Assembly: GCA_016840825.1 (NCBI GenBank)
Contig: JAEORN010000300.1
Location: 1 to 7,090, forward strand
Direction: 5' to 3'
Length of the DNA stretch: 7,090 bases
From: Candidatus Thorarchaeota archaeon
GTDB lineage: Archaea > Asgardarchaeota > Thorarchaeia > Thorarchaeales > Thorarchaeaceae
A program made the position numbers and the translations under genes. Positions 1 to 4,629 of the stretch are shown here, piece by piece (positions within the stretch are counted from its first letter, which is position 1; every line of letters starts with the position of its first letter). The notes under the pieces were generated by a model. The model was given only the letters and a program-made list of their open reading frames with translations. It made no database searches and was not told where the DNA came from.

Positions 1-1
1 A

Positions 2-37
2 GAGCACGCCACTTATCCAAGCAGTGGCAACAAATGA
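2..37 (+). CDS. C-terminal end of an upstream gene (partial, tentative)
   Basis: The frame beginning at base 2 is open from the window edge and ends with TGA at 35-37, giving the tail EHATYPSSGNK. That stop overlaps the ATG at 34-36 as ATGA, the classic arrangement of translationally coupled genes in one operon, and this is the only reason for preferring this frame. A second plus-strand frame is also open here and runs on into the next gene, so the call is uncertain. The product cannot be identified from eleven residues. Confidence 0.35.
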   Translation, partial: EHATYPSSGNK

Positions 38-852
38 CCGTACTCAAGATTCTCAAAAAAGCTATTGATGCCGCAAAATCATGCATACTTGACAACCTCG
101 ATCAGGCCACTGCAGTTACAGGAGAAGTAAATCCATACGGTGACAAGACACTGCTACTTGATAAAAAAGCAGAGGATGCGATAATTGAGGCACTCCTGGG
201 TTCTGATATTTCCTTTGATATTCTATCAGAAGAAAAGGGACTACTCAAGACATCTGGGAAGCCTGAATATCTTGCACTTGTCGACCCAATTGATGGATCA
301 GCTAATCTGAAGAGAGGAATTCCACTTGTATCGCTTGGAATTGCAATAGTCCCTTACAACACCAAAATGACCTCGGATGACGTTGAAATCAGTGTCATTG
401 ATTCAATGTTCAGTGATGAAAGATACGTTGCAATCAAGGGGAAAGGAGTTACAAGAAATGGGAAAAGGGTTCAAGTGGCAAAACCAATCGAGTTAGAGAA
501 TGCAATCATATCGTACGACATCAAGAAAACATTCGATTCTGCTTTTCTCATGAGGTCGATGAGGACAATCAAAGCAGTATATGATATACGCAGAACAGCA
601 AGCAATCTTCTAGATCTTTGTTGGACTGCAGCAGGTTTCTTAGATGGTATGGTTGACCTGAGAAATCTCTTTCCCATCATTCATCTTTGCGGCACACATA
701 TGGTATTCGAAGCTGGCGGTTATGTCATTGGTCTTGACGGGAAGCGGTTTGTTAGTTCTCTTGAACCGAATGCAATGATGAATTTCGTTGCAGCATCGAA
801 TGAAGAGCTAGCAAGACAAATTCTCAACAAATATCAACAAAAAGTATTATGA
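34..852 (+). CDS. Inositol monophosphatase / archaeal FBPase-family protein, one metal ligand apparently missing
   Basis: This 272-residue protein has the normal length of the Mg-dependent, Li-sensitive phosphatase family, which hydrolyses inositol phosphates and, in archaea, often fructose-1,6-bisphosphate in the cytoplasm. Visible in order: the mobile-loop motif GDKTLLLDKKAED (36-48), metal-binding Glu in SEEKG (65-69), the signature DPIDGSANL (84-92), the LLDLCWTAAGFLDG helix (192-205) and the terminal EAGG (226-229). The usual WDxAAG motif before EAGG is replaced by PIIHLCG (214-220), so the last metal-binding Asp aligns with Ile216. The protein may be catalytically altered or act on another substrate. 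The ATG at 34 overlaps the preceding stop and fits the usual family N-terminus, although the frame stays open to the window edge. Family membership is firm; substrate is not. Confidence 0.88.
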   Translation: MTVLKILKKAIDAAKSCILDNLDQATAVTGEVNPYGDKTLLLDKKAEDAIIEALLGSDISFDILSEEKGLLKTSGKPEYLALVDPIDGSANLKRGIPLVSLGIAIVPYNTKMTSDDVEISVIDSMFSDERYVAIKGKGVTRNGKRVQVAKPIELENAIISYDIKKTFDSAFLMRSMRTIKAVYDIRRTASNLLDLCWTAAGFLDGMVDLRNLFPIIHLCGTHMVFEAGGYVIGLDGKRFVSSLEPNAMMNFVAASNEELARQILNKYQQKVL

Positions 853-871
853 ATCATGGTTCATATCTCAT

Positions 872-880
872 GCTTTATTA
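872..880 (+). promoter_or_regulatory. TATA-like box for the Mrp/NBP35 gene
   Basis: GCTTTATTA lies about 35 bases before the ATG at 912. With usual archaeal spacing of about 25 bases, transcription would start near 900-905, giving a very short leader. No Shine-Dalgarno-like sequence precedes the ATG, which agrees with near-leaderless expression. Confidence 0.4.
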
Positions 881-893
881 GAAATTATCAGGC

Positions 894-900
894 GTTTTTT
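894..900 (+). terminator. T-tract terminator after the IMPase-family gene
   Basis: A GTTTTTT run sits 42 bases past the TGA of the IMPase-family gene. Short T-runs without a hairpin are typical archaeal transcription stops. It falls between the next gene's TATA-like box and its ATG, so it would have to be bypassed by or lie upstream of that gene's transcription start. Confidence 0.35.
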
Positions 901-911
901 ACTCGATTGAA

Positions 912-1721
912 ATGACTAAGTCAATGATACCTCCTGATGTTGCAGAAAACATGAAGGGAATCAAACACAAGATCGTTGTCCTCTCTGGAAAAGGAGGAGT
1001 CGGAAAGACAACTGTTGCGACTAACCTTGCTGTTTCGTTTGCCGGGAGAGGAAAGAAATCAGGAATACTCGATGTTGATATTTATGGACCCAATGTTCCG
1101 AAGCTACTAGGATTGGAAGGGCAGCATCCAGTTGCGGAGGGGGAATTCATCAATCCGATTCTTGGTCCGCTTGATGTAAAAGTAATGAGTATGGCGTTTC
1201 TTCTTAGGAAGGAGGATGATGCTATTGCATGGAGAGGGCCTCTTGTAGCTAAGGCCATTAGTCAATTTCTATCAAATGTGAAGTGGGGAAATCTAGATAT
1301 CTTGATTGTGGACCTTCCGCCTGGAACGGGAGATGAGATTCTGAGTATTCTACAAACCATTCCGGATCTAGATGGCGTCGTAATTGTATCAACACCACAG
1401 GAGGTAGCAGTTCTTGATGCTAGAAGAGCAATACAATTAGTTGAAAAGATGGGTGTGCCTATTCTTGGAATTGTTGAGAACATGGCTGAGTTCATCTGTC
1501 CCAAATGTGGTGAGTCATACAAAATCTTTGGAGAAGGAGCTGCAAGGTCTGCTGCAGATGAATATGGAGTTGAGCATCTGGGTACGCTTCCTCTAGATCC
1601 AAGAGTAATAGTCCTTAGTGACAAAGGTACTCCATTTGTAATAGAAGATCCCGATTCGGAAGCCTCCAAGTCCTTCAGAATGCTTGTTGATCGTCTTGCT
1701 CAAAAAGTGCAACTAAGTTAG
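912..1721 (+). CDS. Mrp/NBP35 family Fe-S cluster carrier ATPase
   Basis: A 269-residue P-loop ATPase of the Mrp/ApbC/NBP35 group, cytosolic scaffolds or carriers that transfer [4Fe-4S] clusters to apo-enzymes. The deviant Walker A GKGGVGKTT is at 26-34 with both lysines (27, 32). DVDIYGPNVPKLLG (54-67) is the Mrp-specific switch region, VDLPPGTGDE (133-142) the Walker B/switch II region, and CPKC (196-199) the CxxC that bridges a cluster between two subunits of the dimer. There is no N-terminal DUF59/MIP18 domain and no N-terminal ferredoxin-like cysteine cluster, so it is the short archaeal form. It lies 59 bases after the IMPase-family gene with its own TATA-like box. The ATG at 912 gives the expected short N-terminus. 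All key residues are intact. Confidence 0.95.
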   Translation: MTKSMIPPDVAENMKGIKHKIVVLSGKGGVGKTTVATNLAVSFAGRGKKSGILDVDIYGPNVPKLLGLEGQHPVAEGEFINPILGPLDVKVMSMAFLLRKEDDAIAWRGPLVAKAISQFLSNVKWGNLDILIVDLPPGTGDEILSILQTIPDLDGVVIVSTPQEVAVLDARRAIQLVEKMGVPILGIVENMAEFICPKCGESYKIFGEGAARSAADEYGVEHLGTLPLDPRVIVLSDKGTPFVIEDPDSEASKSFRMLVDRLAQKVQLS

Positions 1722-1746
1722 TCAGATAAGGAATAGATAGAAGGAT

Positions 1747-2271
1747 TTAATCGTCCTCTACATTCTCTTCCTGATCTTCATCCATATCTTCAAGGCTGAT
1801 TTCAATCTCATCTAAATCGATCTGCTCTTCATCTTCTTCCTCTTGATCCTCAGCAGCTATCTCTTCTTCCTCTTGATCCTCTGTTGCTATCTCTTCCTCC
1901 TCGATGTCTTCATCTATTGAAGGCACATCTTCTTCGACAGAGTAATCAACTTCTTCGACCTCTTCTCTTTTATCCGTTGCCGAGGTGATTCCTGGTTTCA
2001 TTTTGAGTATGTAGATGTAGCTCAGAGAGAAACTGACCAGACCGAGTAAGAGTGTTATCCACAAAGCACCATCAGAGCCAAACAAACCAACAAGATTGAT
2101 TGTCAATTCAGTTCTTGGAGTACCTAATAGAACATGCTGAAACCACATAGGAATAGTGATTACCAGAGGTATGCAAACTATCACTAGCAAAATGATAGAC
2201 ATAATAATTTCAGCTGTGTAGCTCAATAAACGTCGAAAGGTGCTGTCAATTGTACTTCTTGCTGTAGACAC
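1747..2271 (-). CDS. Two-helix membrane protein with a long acidic repeat tail, function unknown
   Basis: A 174-residue protein of no recognised family. Two hydrophobic segments, about 21-43 and 69-90, are joined by a 25-residue loop. Arg at 4, 13 and 14 and Lys at 90 and 92 suggest both ends are cytoplasmic (positive-inside rule). From about residue 102 the chain becomes an extremely acidic, probably disordered tail dominated by Glu and Asp, with a ten-residue repeat EEEEIATEDQ / EEEEIAAEDQ at 124-143. Such a tail could bind cations or basic partners, but that is inference. The start is GTG (2269-2271): upstream the frame reaches a TAG with no ATG, GTG or TTG in between. It converges on the Mrp gene, 25 bases apart. 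Base composition of the tail is skewed by GAA/GAG codons, otherwise it resembles its neighbours. Confidence 0.8.
   Translation of the reverse strand: MSTARSTIDSTFRRLLSYTAEIIMSIILLVIVCIPLVITIPMWFQHVLLGTPRTELTINLVGLFGSDGALWITLLLGLVSFSLSYIYILKMKPGITSATDKREEVEEVDYSVEEDVPSIDEDIEEEEIATEDQEEEEIAAEDQEEEDEEQIDLDEIEISLEDMDEDQEENVEDD
1831..1902 (-). repeat. 30-bp tandem repeat inside the acidic tail
   Basis: Two nearly identical 30-base units (1831-1860 and 1861-1890) plus a partial third copy encode the ten-residue acidic repeat. The copies differ at only a few bases, which indicates recent duplication and probable length variation between strains. Confidence 0.75.
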
Positions 2272-2306
2272 AGTTGCTCGCCTTAGCTTGGCACCTGAGA
2301 CTACTC

Positions 2307-2315
2307 CTTTAAAAC
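2307..2315 (-). promoter_or_regulatory. TATA-like box for the acidic-tail membrane protein
   Basis: On the minus strand GTTTTAAAG lies about 36-44 bases before the GTG start, placing transcription initiation near 2286 and leaving a leader of roughly 15 bases. Confidence 0.4.
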
Positions 2316-2362
2316 TTGCTGGCTAAGAAACAAATGTACCAGAGAAACTTCGAATCCTGTTA

Positions 2363-2403
2363 ACGATGAACATGAATATCCTCTATGTTCAATCAGTCAT
2401 CGT
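2363..2403. repeat. Nested dyad symmetry (possible operator or hairpin)
   Basis: TGAACAT (2367-2373) is matched by its reverse complement ATGTTCA (2385-2391), and ACGATGA (2363-2369) by TCATCGT (2397-2403). The two arms share three bases, so they can form one composite imperfect stem or two alternative ones. The element lies about 95 bases upstream of the GTG of the membrane protein and about 40 bases beyond the first GC-stem patch, so it could be an operator or an RNA 3' end. Function is unknown. Confidence 0.45.
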
Positions 2404-2442
2404 ACAGGTGTTACTCTAGATCAGCAGAATAATGAGAGAAGG

Positions 2443-2556
2443 GAGGGGGGTCCTTGAACAGACGAAGTTCGTCGCTCGGGTCGGACATTTGGGAGGGAGA
2501 GAGAGAGGAGAGGAGATTGAACAGATTCATGAAGGTCGCGACGGACCCCCTATCCA
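2443..2556 (-). ncRNA. Candidate structured small RNA 1
   Basis: An 8-bp perfect stem, GGGGGTCC (2446-2453) with GGACCCCC (2543-2550), closes a segment of about 105 bases. Inside, GTCGC (2471-2475) can pair with GCGAC (2538-2542), directly stacked on the outer stem on one side, and GACGAAGTTCGTC (2461-2473) can form an alternative small hairpin. Read on the minus strand, a TATA-like AT tract (2574-2586) would start transcription near 2555, about five bases before the stem, and the interior is pyrimidine-rich. The plus strand lacks an obvious TATA box, but a G-U pair (2445/2551) would extend the stem there, so the strand is not certain. It matches no RNA family I recognise. Confidence 0.35.
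2454..2525. repeat. Direct repeat TTGAACAGA
   Basis: The nine-base word TTGAACAGA occurs at 2454-2462 and again at 2517-2525, both inside the first GC-stem patch. It could be chance or part of the RNA's internal organisation. Confidence 0.4.
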
Positions 2557-2573
2557 AGATATAATAATACATA

Positions 2574-2586
2574 ATATAATATAAGT
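2574..2586 (-). promoter_or_regulatory. TATA-like tract upstream of candidate RNA 1
   Basis: The minus strand reads CTTATATTATAT here, about 25-30 bases before the outer stem of candidate RNA 1. The whole tract from 2555 to 2605 is AT-rich, so the exact box is ambiguous. Confidence 0.3.
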
Positions 2587-2678
2587 ATACCTATAATATA
2601 GTATTCTTCCTGAACCTGACATAAATTTCAATCCAGTAAATACATCGTTCATCACATCTTGTTTTAGACAAATCACCA

Positions 2679-2834
2679 GCACCGCATGGAGTGAAAAGAT
2701 CTAACAGCAAAGGGATACCAACCCCGACTTGAGTTGTGAAACATGCAGCGCAAAATAGAGAGAGAGGGGGCCGTAGAGAACATGGAAGGAGGAGAGAAAC
2801 TGCTTCTGAGAGAGAAAGGCCCCCTGGCCCTTGT
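2679..2834 (-). ncRNA. Candidate structured small RNA 2 with two hairpin domains
   Basis: The first domain is an 8-bp perfect stem, AGGGGGCC (2765-2772) with GGCCCCCT (2818-2825), around a 45-base loop that is pyrimidine-rich on the minus strand and contains CCUCCUU. It is followed on the minus strand by CUCUCUCUAUUUU. The second domain pairs GCGCUGCAUG (2751-2742) with CAUGCGGUGC (2688-2679) over ten positions including two G-U wobbles, and its loop contains GGGGU-UGGU-AUCCC, again with a G-U. These wobbles would be A-C mismatches on the plus strand, which supports the minus strand. A TATA-like box at 2852-2862 predicts a start near 2832. The RNA may end at the U-tract (about 2755) or include the second domain. 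No known family recognised. Confidence 0.38.
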
Positions 2835-2851
2835 GGTACAATAGTCTAGAA

Positions 2852-2862
2852 TATATTTAAGC
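2852..2862 (-). promoter_or_regulatory. TATA-like box upstream of candidate RNA 2
   Basis: The minus strand reads GCTTAAATATA. Usual spacing puts the transcription start near 2830-2834, about eight bases before the first stem of candidate RNA 2. Confidence 0.4.
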
Positions 2863-3013
2863 AAATGTCTGATAGCGGATACCTTTACTAGCTTTCTGGA
2901 CAATTATCTGCCATTTCAAGAGAAAAGCACAACCATCATGACGATTTTTTTATTAATTTAAAATTTTTCGTAATATTTTGGGATGGATTTTGCGATATTC
3001 GGTAAAATTCTCT

Positions 3014-3037
3014 TTGTGGGTTGCGATTATTCCACAA
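3014..3037. promoter_or_regulatory. Dyad TTGTGG-N12-CCACAA next to a TATA box
   Basis: TTGTGG (3014-3019) and CCACAA (3032-3037) form a perfect six-base dyad ending three bases before the TATA box at 3041. Two copies of TTGCGAT (2990-2996 and 3021-3027) lie in the same stretch, 31 bases apart, or three helical turns. This placement suits a dimeric regulator acting at the BRE/TATA region. The regulator is unknown. Confidence 0.4.
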
Positions 3038-3040
3038 TTC

Positions 3041-3052
3041 TTATATATATTA
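3041..3052 (+). promoter_or_regulatory. Strong TATA box, plus strand
   Basis: TTATATATATTA is the best TATA-box match in the window. It predicts a start near 3070, where no plus-strand protein gene follows before 5900, so it most likely serves a non-coding transcript. The sequence is nearly symmetrical, so minus-strand use cannot be excluded. Confidence 0.5.
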
Positions 3053-3069
3053 TTAGATTAAAAAATGAA

Positions 3070-3175
3070 TGATGGGTGTTGAGGAACGCAAACCCTCCTG
3101 AAATCATACACACATCCTCTCCTCTCAAGCAAACAACCATGCAAACCTATTTCTCAAGCGCTCCTCACACCTTCA
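3070..3175 (+). ncRNA. Candidate structured small RNA 3
   Basis: Five bases after the predicted start, GGTGTTGAGGA (3075-3085) can pair with TCCTCACACC (3162-3171), a ten-pair stem with one bulged T. A further G-U pair (3074/3172) extends it on the plus strand. The 76-base interior is poor in G and rich in C, A and T. It holds three copies of GCAAAC (3088, 3129, 3141), two of CTCAAGC, CCTCCT (3094-3099) and TCCTCTCCTCTC (3115-3126), the last shared exactly with the minus strand of candidate RNA 1. A strong TATA box and an operator-like dyad stand upstream. Open frames inside are ten codons or shorter. It resembles no family I know. Confidence 0.4.
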
Positions 3176-3219
3176 AAATCATTACTCTTGTTGCATTAGT
3201 AAAATTCGTCGATTAGAAA

Positions 3220-3720
3220 CTAAATTGTTGGAATCATATTCATTATTATTGGAGCATATCCATGAGAGAAGACTTCAACAACGAATGGATCATTCGCTTC
3301 AGCAACTTTAGTCCATGTTTCATTGTCGCGTCTATAGTAGGCATAGTGGGCATTATTATGACGTATCTCGATGATCGATTTTGTTGGAAGTGTGTTAAGA
3401 TCAGCCGTTTCCAATTTTTGAGGAAACTCTGTACCTTTCTCTTCAGGCTTAGAAAGGAAAACTGAGAAGATTCCCTTCGCATCAGGCAGAAGAAGAGCAA
3501 CATGAGGTCTGTCCAATGAATTCCAATTTCGTGGAACAGGAGGATATCTGCAAGTGAATGCACCCGAAGCTGAACGTAGAACAAGATATGTCCCTTCATC
3601 TATTGTCATCTGGTCTTTGACCTCAAGCGTGCTATTTACTTCTTCAAGGATAGGAATACTGCCTGTCACAGCATACGTATTCCCGAATGCGTATATAACC
3701 TTCAGTTTGACATAAGACAA
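3220..3720 (-). CDS. Hypothetical protein, 166 residues
   Basis: I do not recognise the family. The protein looks soluble, with alternating hydrophobic strands that suggest a mostly beta fold, one cysteine (57), a proline-rich turn RYPPVPRNW (58-66), no signal peptide and no membrane segment. Its amino-acid composition is protein-like, unlike the overlapping frames, which is why I take it as real. The start is weak: TTG at 3718-3720, with AAGGT a few bases upstream as a partial ribosome-binding site. The frame reaches a TAG just upstream and has no ATG before residue 38. It lies downstream of the HAD phosphatase gene on the same strand but 165 bases away, behind a stretch with dyads and direct repeats, so it probably has its own promoter. 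It converges on candidate RNA 3. Confidence 0.65.
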   Translation of the reverse strand: MSYVKLKVIYAFGNTYAVTGSIPILEEVNSTLEVKDQMTIDEGTYLVLRSASGAFTCRYPPVPRNWNSLDRPHVALLLPDAKGIFSVFLSKPEEKGTEFPQKLETADLNTLPTKSIIEIRHNNAHYAYYRRDNETWTKVAEANDPFVVEVFSHGYAPIIMNMIPTI

Positions 3721-3743
3721 AAAACAGACCTTCTATAGATGTG

Positions 3744-3760
3744 TTCTAGTTGAACTAGAA
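3744..3760. promoter_or_regulatory. Perfect palindrome upstream of the hypothetical gene
   Basis: TTCTAGT-TGA-ACTAGAA is a seven-base perfect dyad with a three-base centre, 24-40 bases before the TTG start of the minus-strand 166-residue protein. Its position suits an operator or a leader hairpin. Smaller dyads follow upstream: GACAA/TTGTC (3783-3799) and GAATATTC (3810-3817). Confidence 0.5.
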
Positions 3761-3832
3761 GCCAAATCTGTACTGGGAGAATGACAATTTAGTGTTGTCC
3801 AAGGAATGCGAATATTCTTACTAGAAGCCAAA
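3754..3832. repeat. 13-bp direct repeat ACTAGAAGCCAAA
   Basis: ACTAGAAGCCAAA occurs at 3754-3766 and 3820-3832, 66 bases apart. The first copy provides the right arm of the palindrome at 3744-3760. Exact repeats of this length in a 165-base gap suggest paired regulator sites. Confidence 0.55.
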
Positions 3833-3885
3833 ATACCAATGCGTCAGTTAGAGAATTCATGACTTAACAAATGGCCATAATGAAA

Positions 3886-4566
3886 TTACTGCTTCATGCG
3901 TCTATTTCGAACTTCATGTAGAACACCATCAAGAGAGTGGAATACAATAGACGCGCCTGCATTACGAAGGACATGAGCTGGAGTTTCACCTGTTGCAACA
4001 CCCCAAAATTCGATTCCTGCACGTTTTGCTGCAGTCACATCAATCAAAGCATCACCGACGTATACCATTTCAGTAGGAGTAATGCCTAATTGCATTGCCA
4101 ACTTCAGAAGACCATCCGGGTAGGGTTTTGGTTGTGGAGATTCATGCCTGGTTTGGATGATATCGAAGTATTCAACAAGGGGTAGTTGTTGCATGATTTT
4201 GTCCACAGCAAACCTGCCGTTATTTGTTAGAATCGCAGTGAATATTCCTGAGCGCCTTATTTGATCAACAATGTCTAGAGTTCCCTCAATGAGAACTGCG
4301 TTCGCGGCCGCAAATCCTTCATGTTGACTCAAGATTCTATCAACTTCACCTTCCATCTGTTCCCATTCAGACAATTGCATCCCATTAGAAAGGAAATACT
4401 CCTTTGCTTTTGCAGTTGAGCTGGATATTCCATCCGCATCTTCAAGCAGTTCTGCGGGAAATCCATGTTCAATATAGAAATTCTTGGTGTCCTGCCTCAT
4501 TGCCTCCAAAGGCAATGTCAGCTTTGTTATAGTGCCATCCATGTCAAAAACCAAAGCTTTGAGCAA
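3886..4566 (-). CDS. HAD-superfamily phosphatase (subfamily IA, Gph-like)
   Basis: A 226-residue haloacid-dehalogenase-type hydrolase, a Mg-dependent phosphatase working through an aspartyl-phosphate. Motif I is FDMDGT (7-12) with nucleophile Asp8 and acid/base Asp10. A helical C1 cap spans about 15-90. Motif II is ILTNNG (112-117) with Thr114, motif III is Lys147 in QPKPYP, and motif IV is GDALID (171-176) with Asp172 and Asp176. All catalytic residues are present. The layout matches phosphoglycolate phosphatase and related small-molecule phosphatases, but substrate cannot be read from the sequence. The start is TTG at 4564-4566: GGTGGTC lies four bases upstream as a ribosome-binding site, and an in-frame TGA blocks any longer form. 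The hydrolase gene upstream ends 63 bases away behind a T-tract, so it is probably a separate transcript. Confidence 0.92.
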   Translation of the reverse strand: MLKALVFDMDGTITKLTLPLEAMRQDTKNFYIEHGFPAELLEDADGISSSTAKAKEYFLSNGMQLSEWEQMEGEVDRILSQHEGFAAANAVLIEGTLDIVDQIRRSGIFTAILTNNGRFAVDKIMQQLPLVEYFDIIQTRHESPQPKPYPDGLLKLAMQLGITPTEMVYVGDALIDVTAAKRAGIEFWGVATGETPAHVLRNAGASIVFHSLDGVLHEVRNRRMKQ

Positions 4567-4570
4567 TATA

Positions 4571-4577
4571 GACCACC
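4571..4577 (-). promoter_or_regulatory. Ribosome-binding site deciding the TTG start
   Basis: GGTGGTC on the minus strand, four bases before TTG, can pair with the GAUCACC part of the archaeal 16S 3' end (one G-U). It supports the TTG start of the HAD phosphatase. Confidence 0.5.
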
Positions 4578-4593
4578 GTTTTGATTTTCAGGG

Positions 4594-4600
4594 AAAAAAA
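4594..4600 (-). terminator. T7 terminator after the alpha/beta hydrolase gene
   Basis: The minus strand has GTTTTTTTCCC thirty bases past the hydrolase stop, a typical archaeal T-tract stop. A CCTTAAGTA box just before it (about 4606-4614) could be the TATA box of the HAD phosphatase gene. Confidence 0.5.
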
Positions 4601-4629
4601 CGCTACTTAAGGATAGCTTTGAAGAGCTC

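Larger units (their letters stand above)
2272..3219. other. Long intergenic region without a credible protein gene
   Basis: Across 948 bases there is no open frame with protein-like composition. It alternates very AT-rich tracts (about 2555-2605, 2941-2985, 3040-3066) with G/C-stem patches flanking purine/pyrimidine-biased interiors (2443-2552, 2763-2827, 3072-3172), plus a nested dyad (2363-2403). It is best explained as regulatory DNA and small RNA genes, listed separately. Confidence 0.7.

Noticed and set aside
1262..1669. 135-codon minus-strand open frame inside the Mrp gene
   Set aside because: Antisense shadow of an unmistakable Mrp/NBP35 ATPase; Ser/Thr/Ile-rich translation without motifs.
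1831..1902. Tandem repeat as a mobile or CRISPR element
   Set aside because: It is in frame within a coding sequence and encodes the acidic tail decapeptides.
2490..2515. GA-rich run as a microsatellite or CRISPR-like repeat
   Set aside because: Irregular, short, and without repeat-spacer periodicity; it is better described as the interior of candidate RNA 1.
2625..2655. Perfect box C GUGAUGA on the minus strand (2655-2649)
   Set aside because: No CUGA box D at guide spacing; only CUGG follows, and no terminal stem is seen.
2673..2903. 76-codon minus-strand open frame through candidate RNA 2
   Set aside because: Ser/Arg/Phe-rich composition driven by the CT-rich tract, no motif, and it crosses predicted stems and the TATA-like box.
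3069..3100. C/D-box-like RNA: AUGAUGG followed by CUGA
   Set aside because: Box C is imperfect, only about 21 bases separate the boxes, and convincing D'/C' boxes are missing.
3069..3101. Leaderless ten-codon open frame (MMGVEERKPS) at the predicted start of candidate RNA 3
   Set aside because: Too short to support as a gene, and its bases form the closing stem of the RNA. A leader peptide is possible but nothing is downstream to control.
2443..3175. SRP RNA, RNase P RNA or tRNA as explanation for the GC-stem patches
   Set aside because: None of the conserved words of SRP helix 8, RNase P P4 or a tRNA T-arm/cloverleaf can be found on either strand.
3262..3465. 67-codon plus-strand open frame
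   Set aside because: Lies antisense to the more protein-like 166-residue frame, with no ribosome site or nearby promoter.
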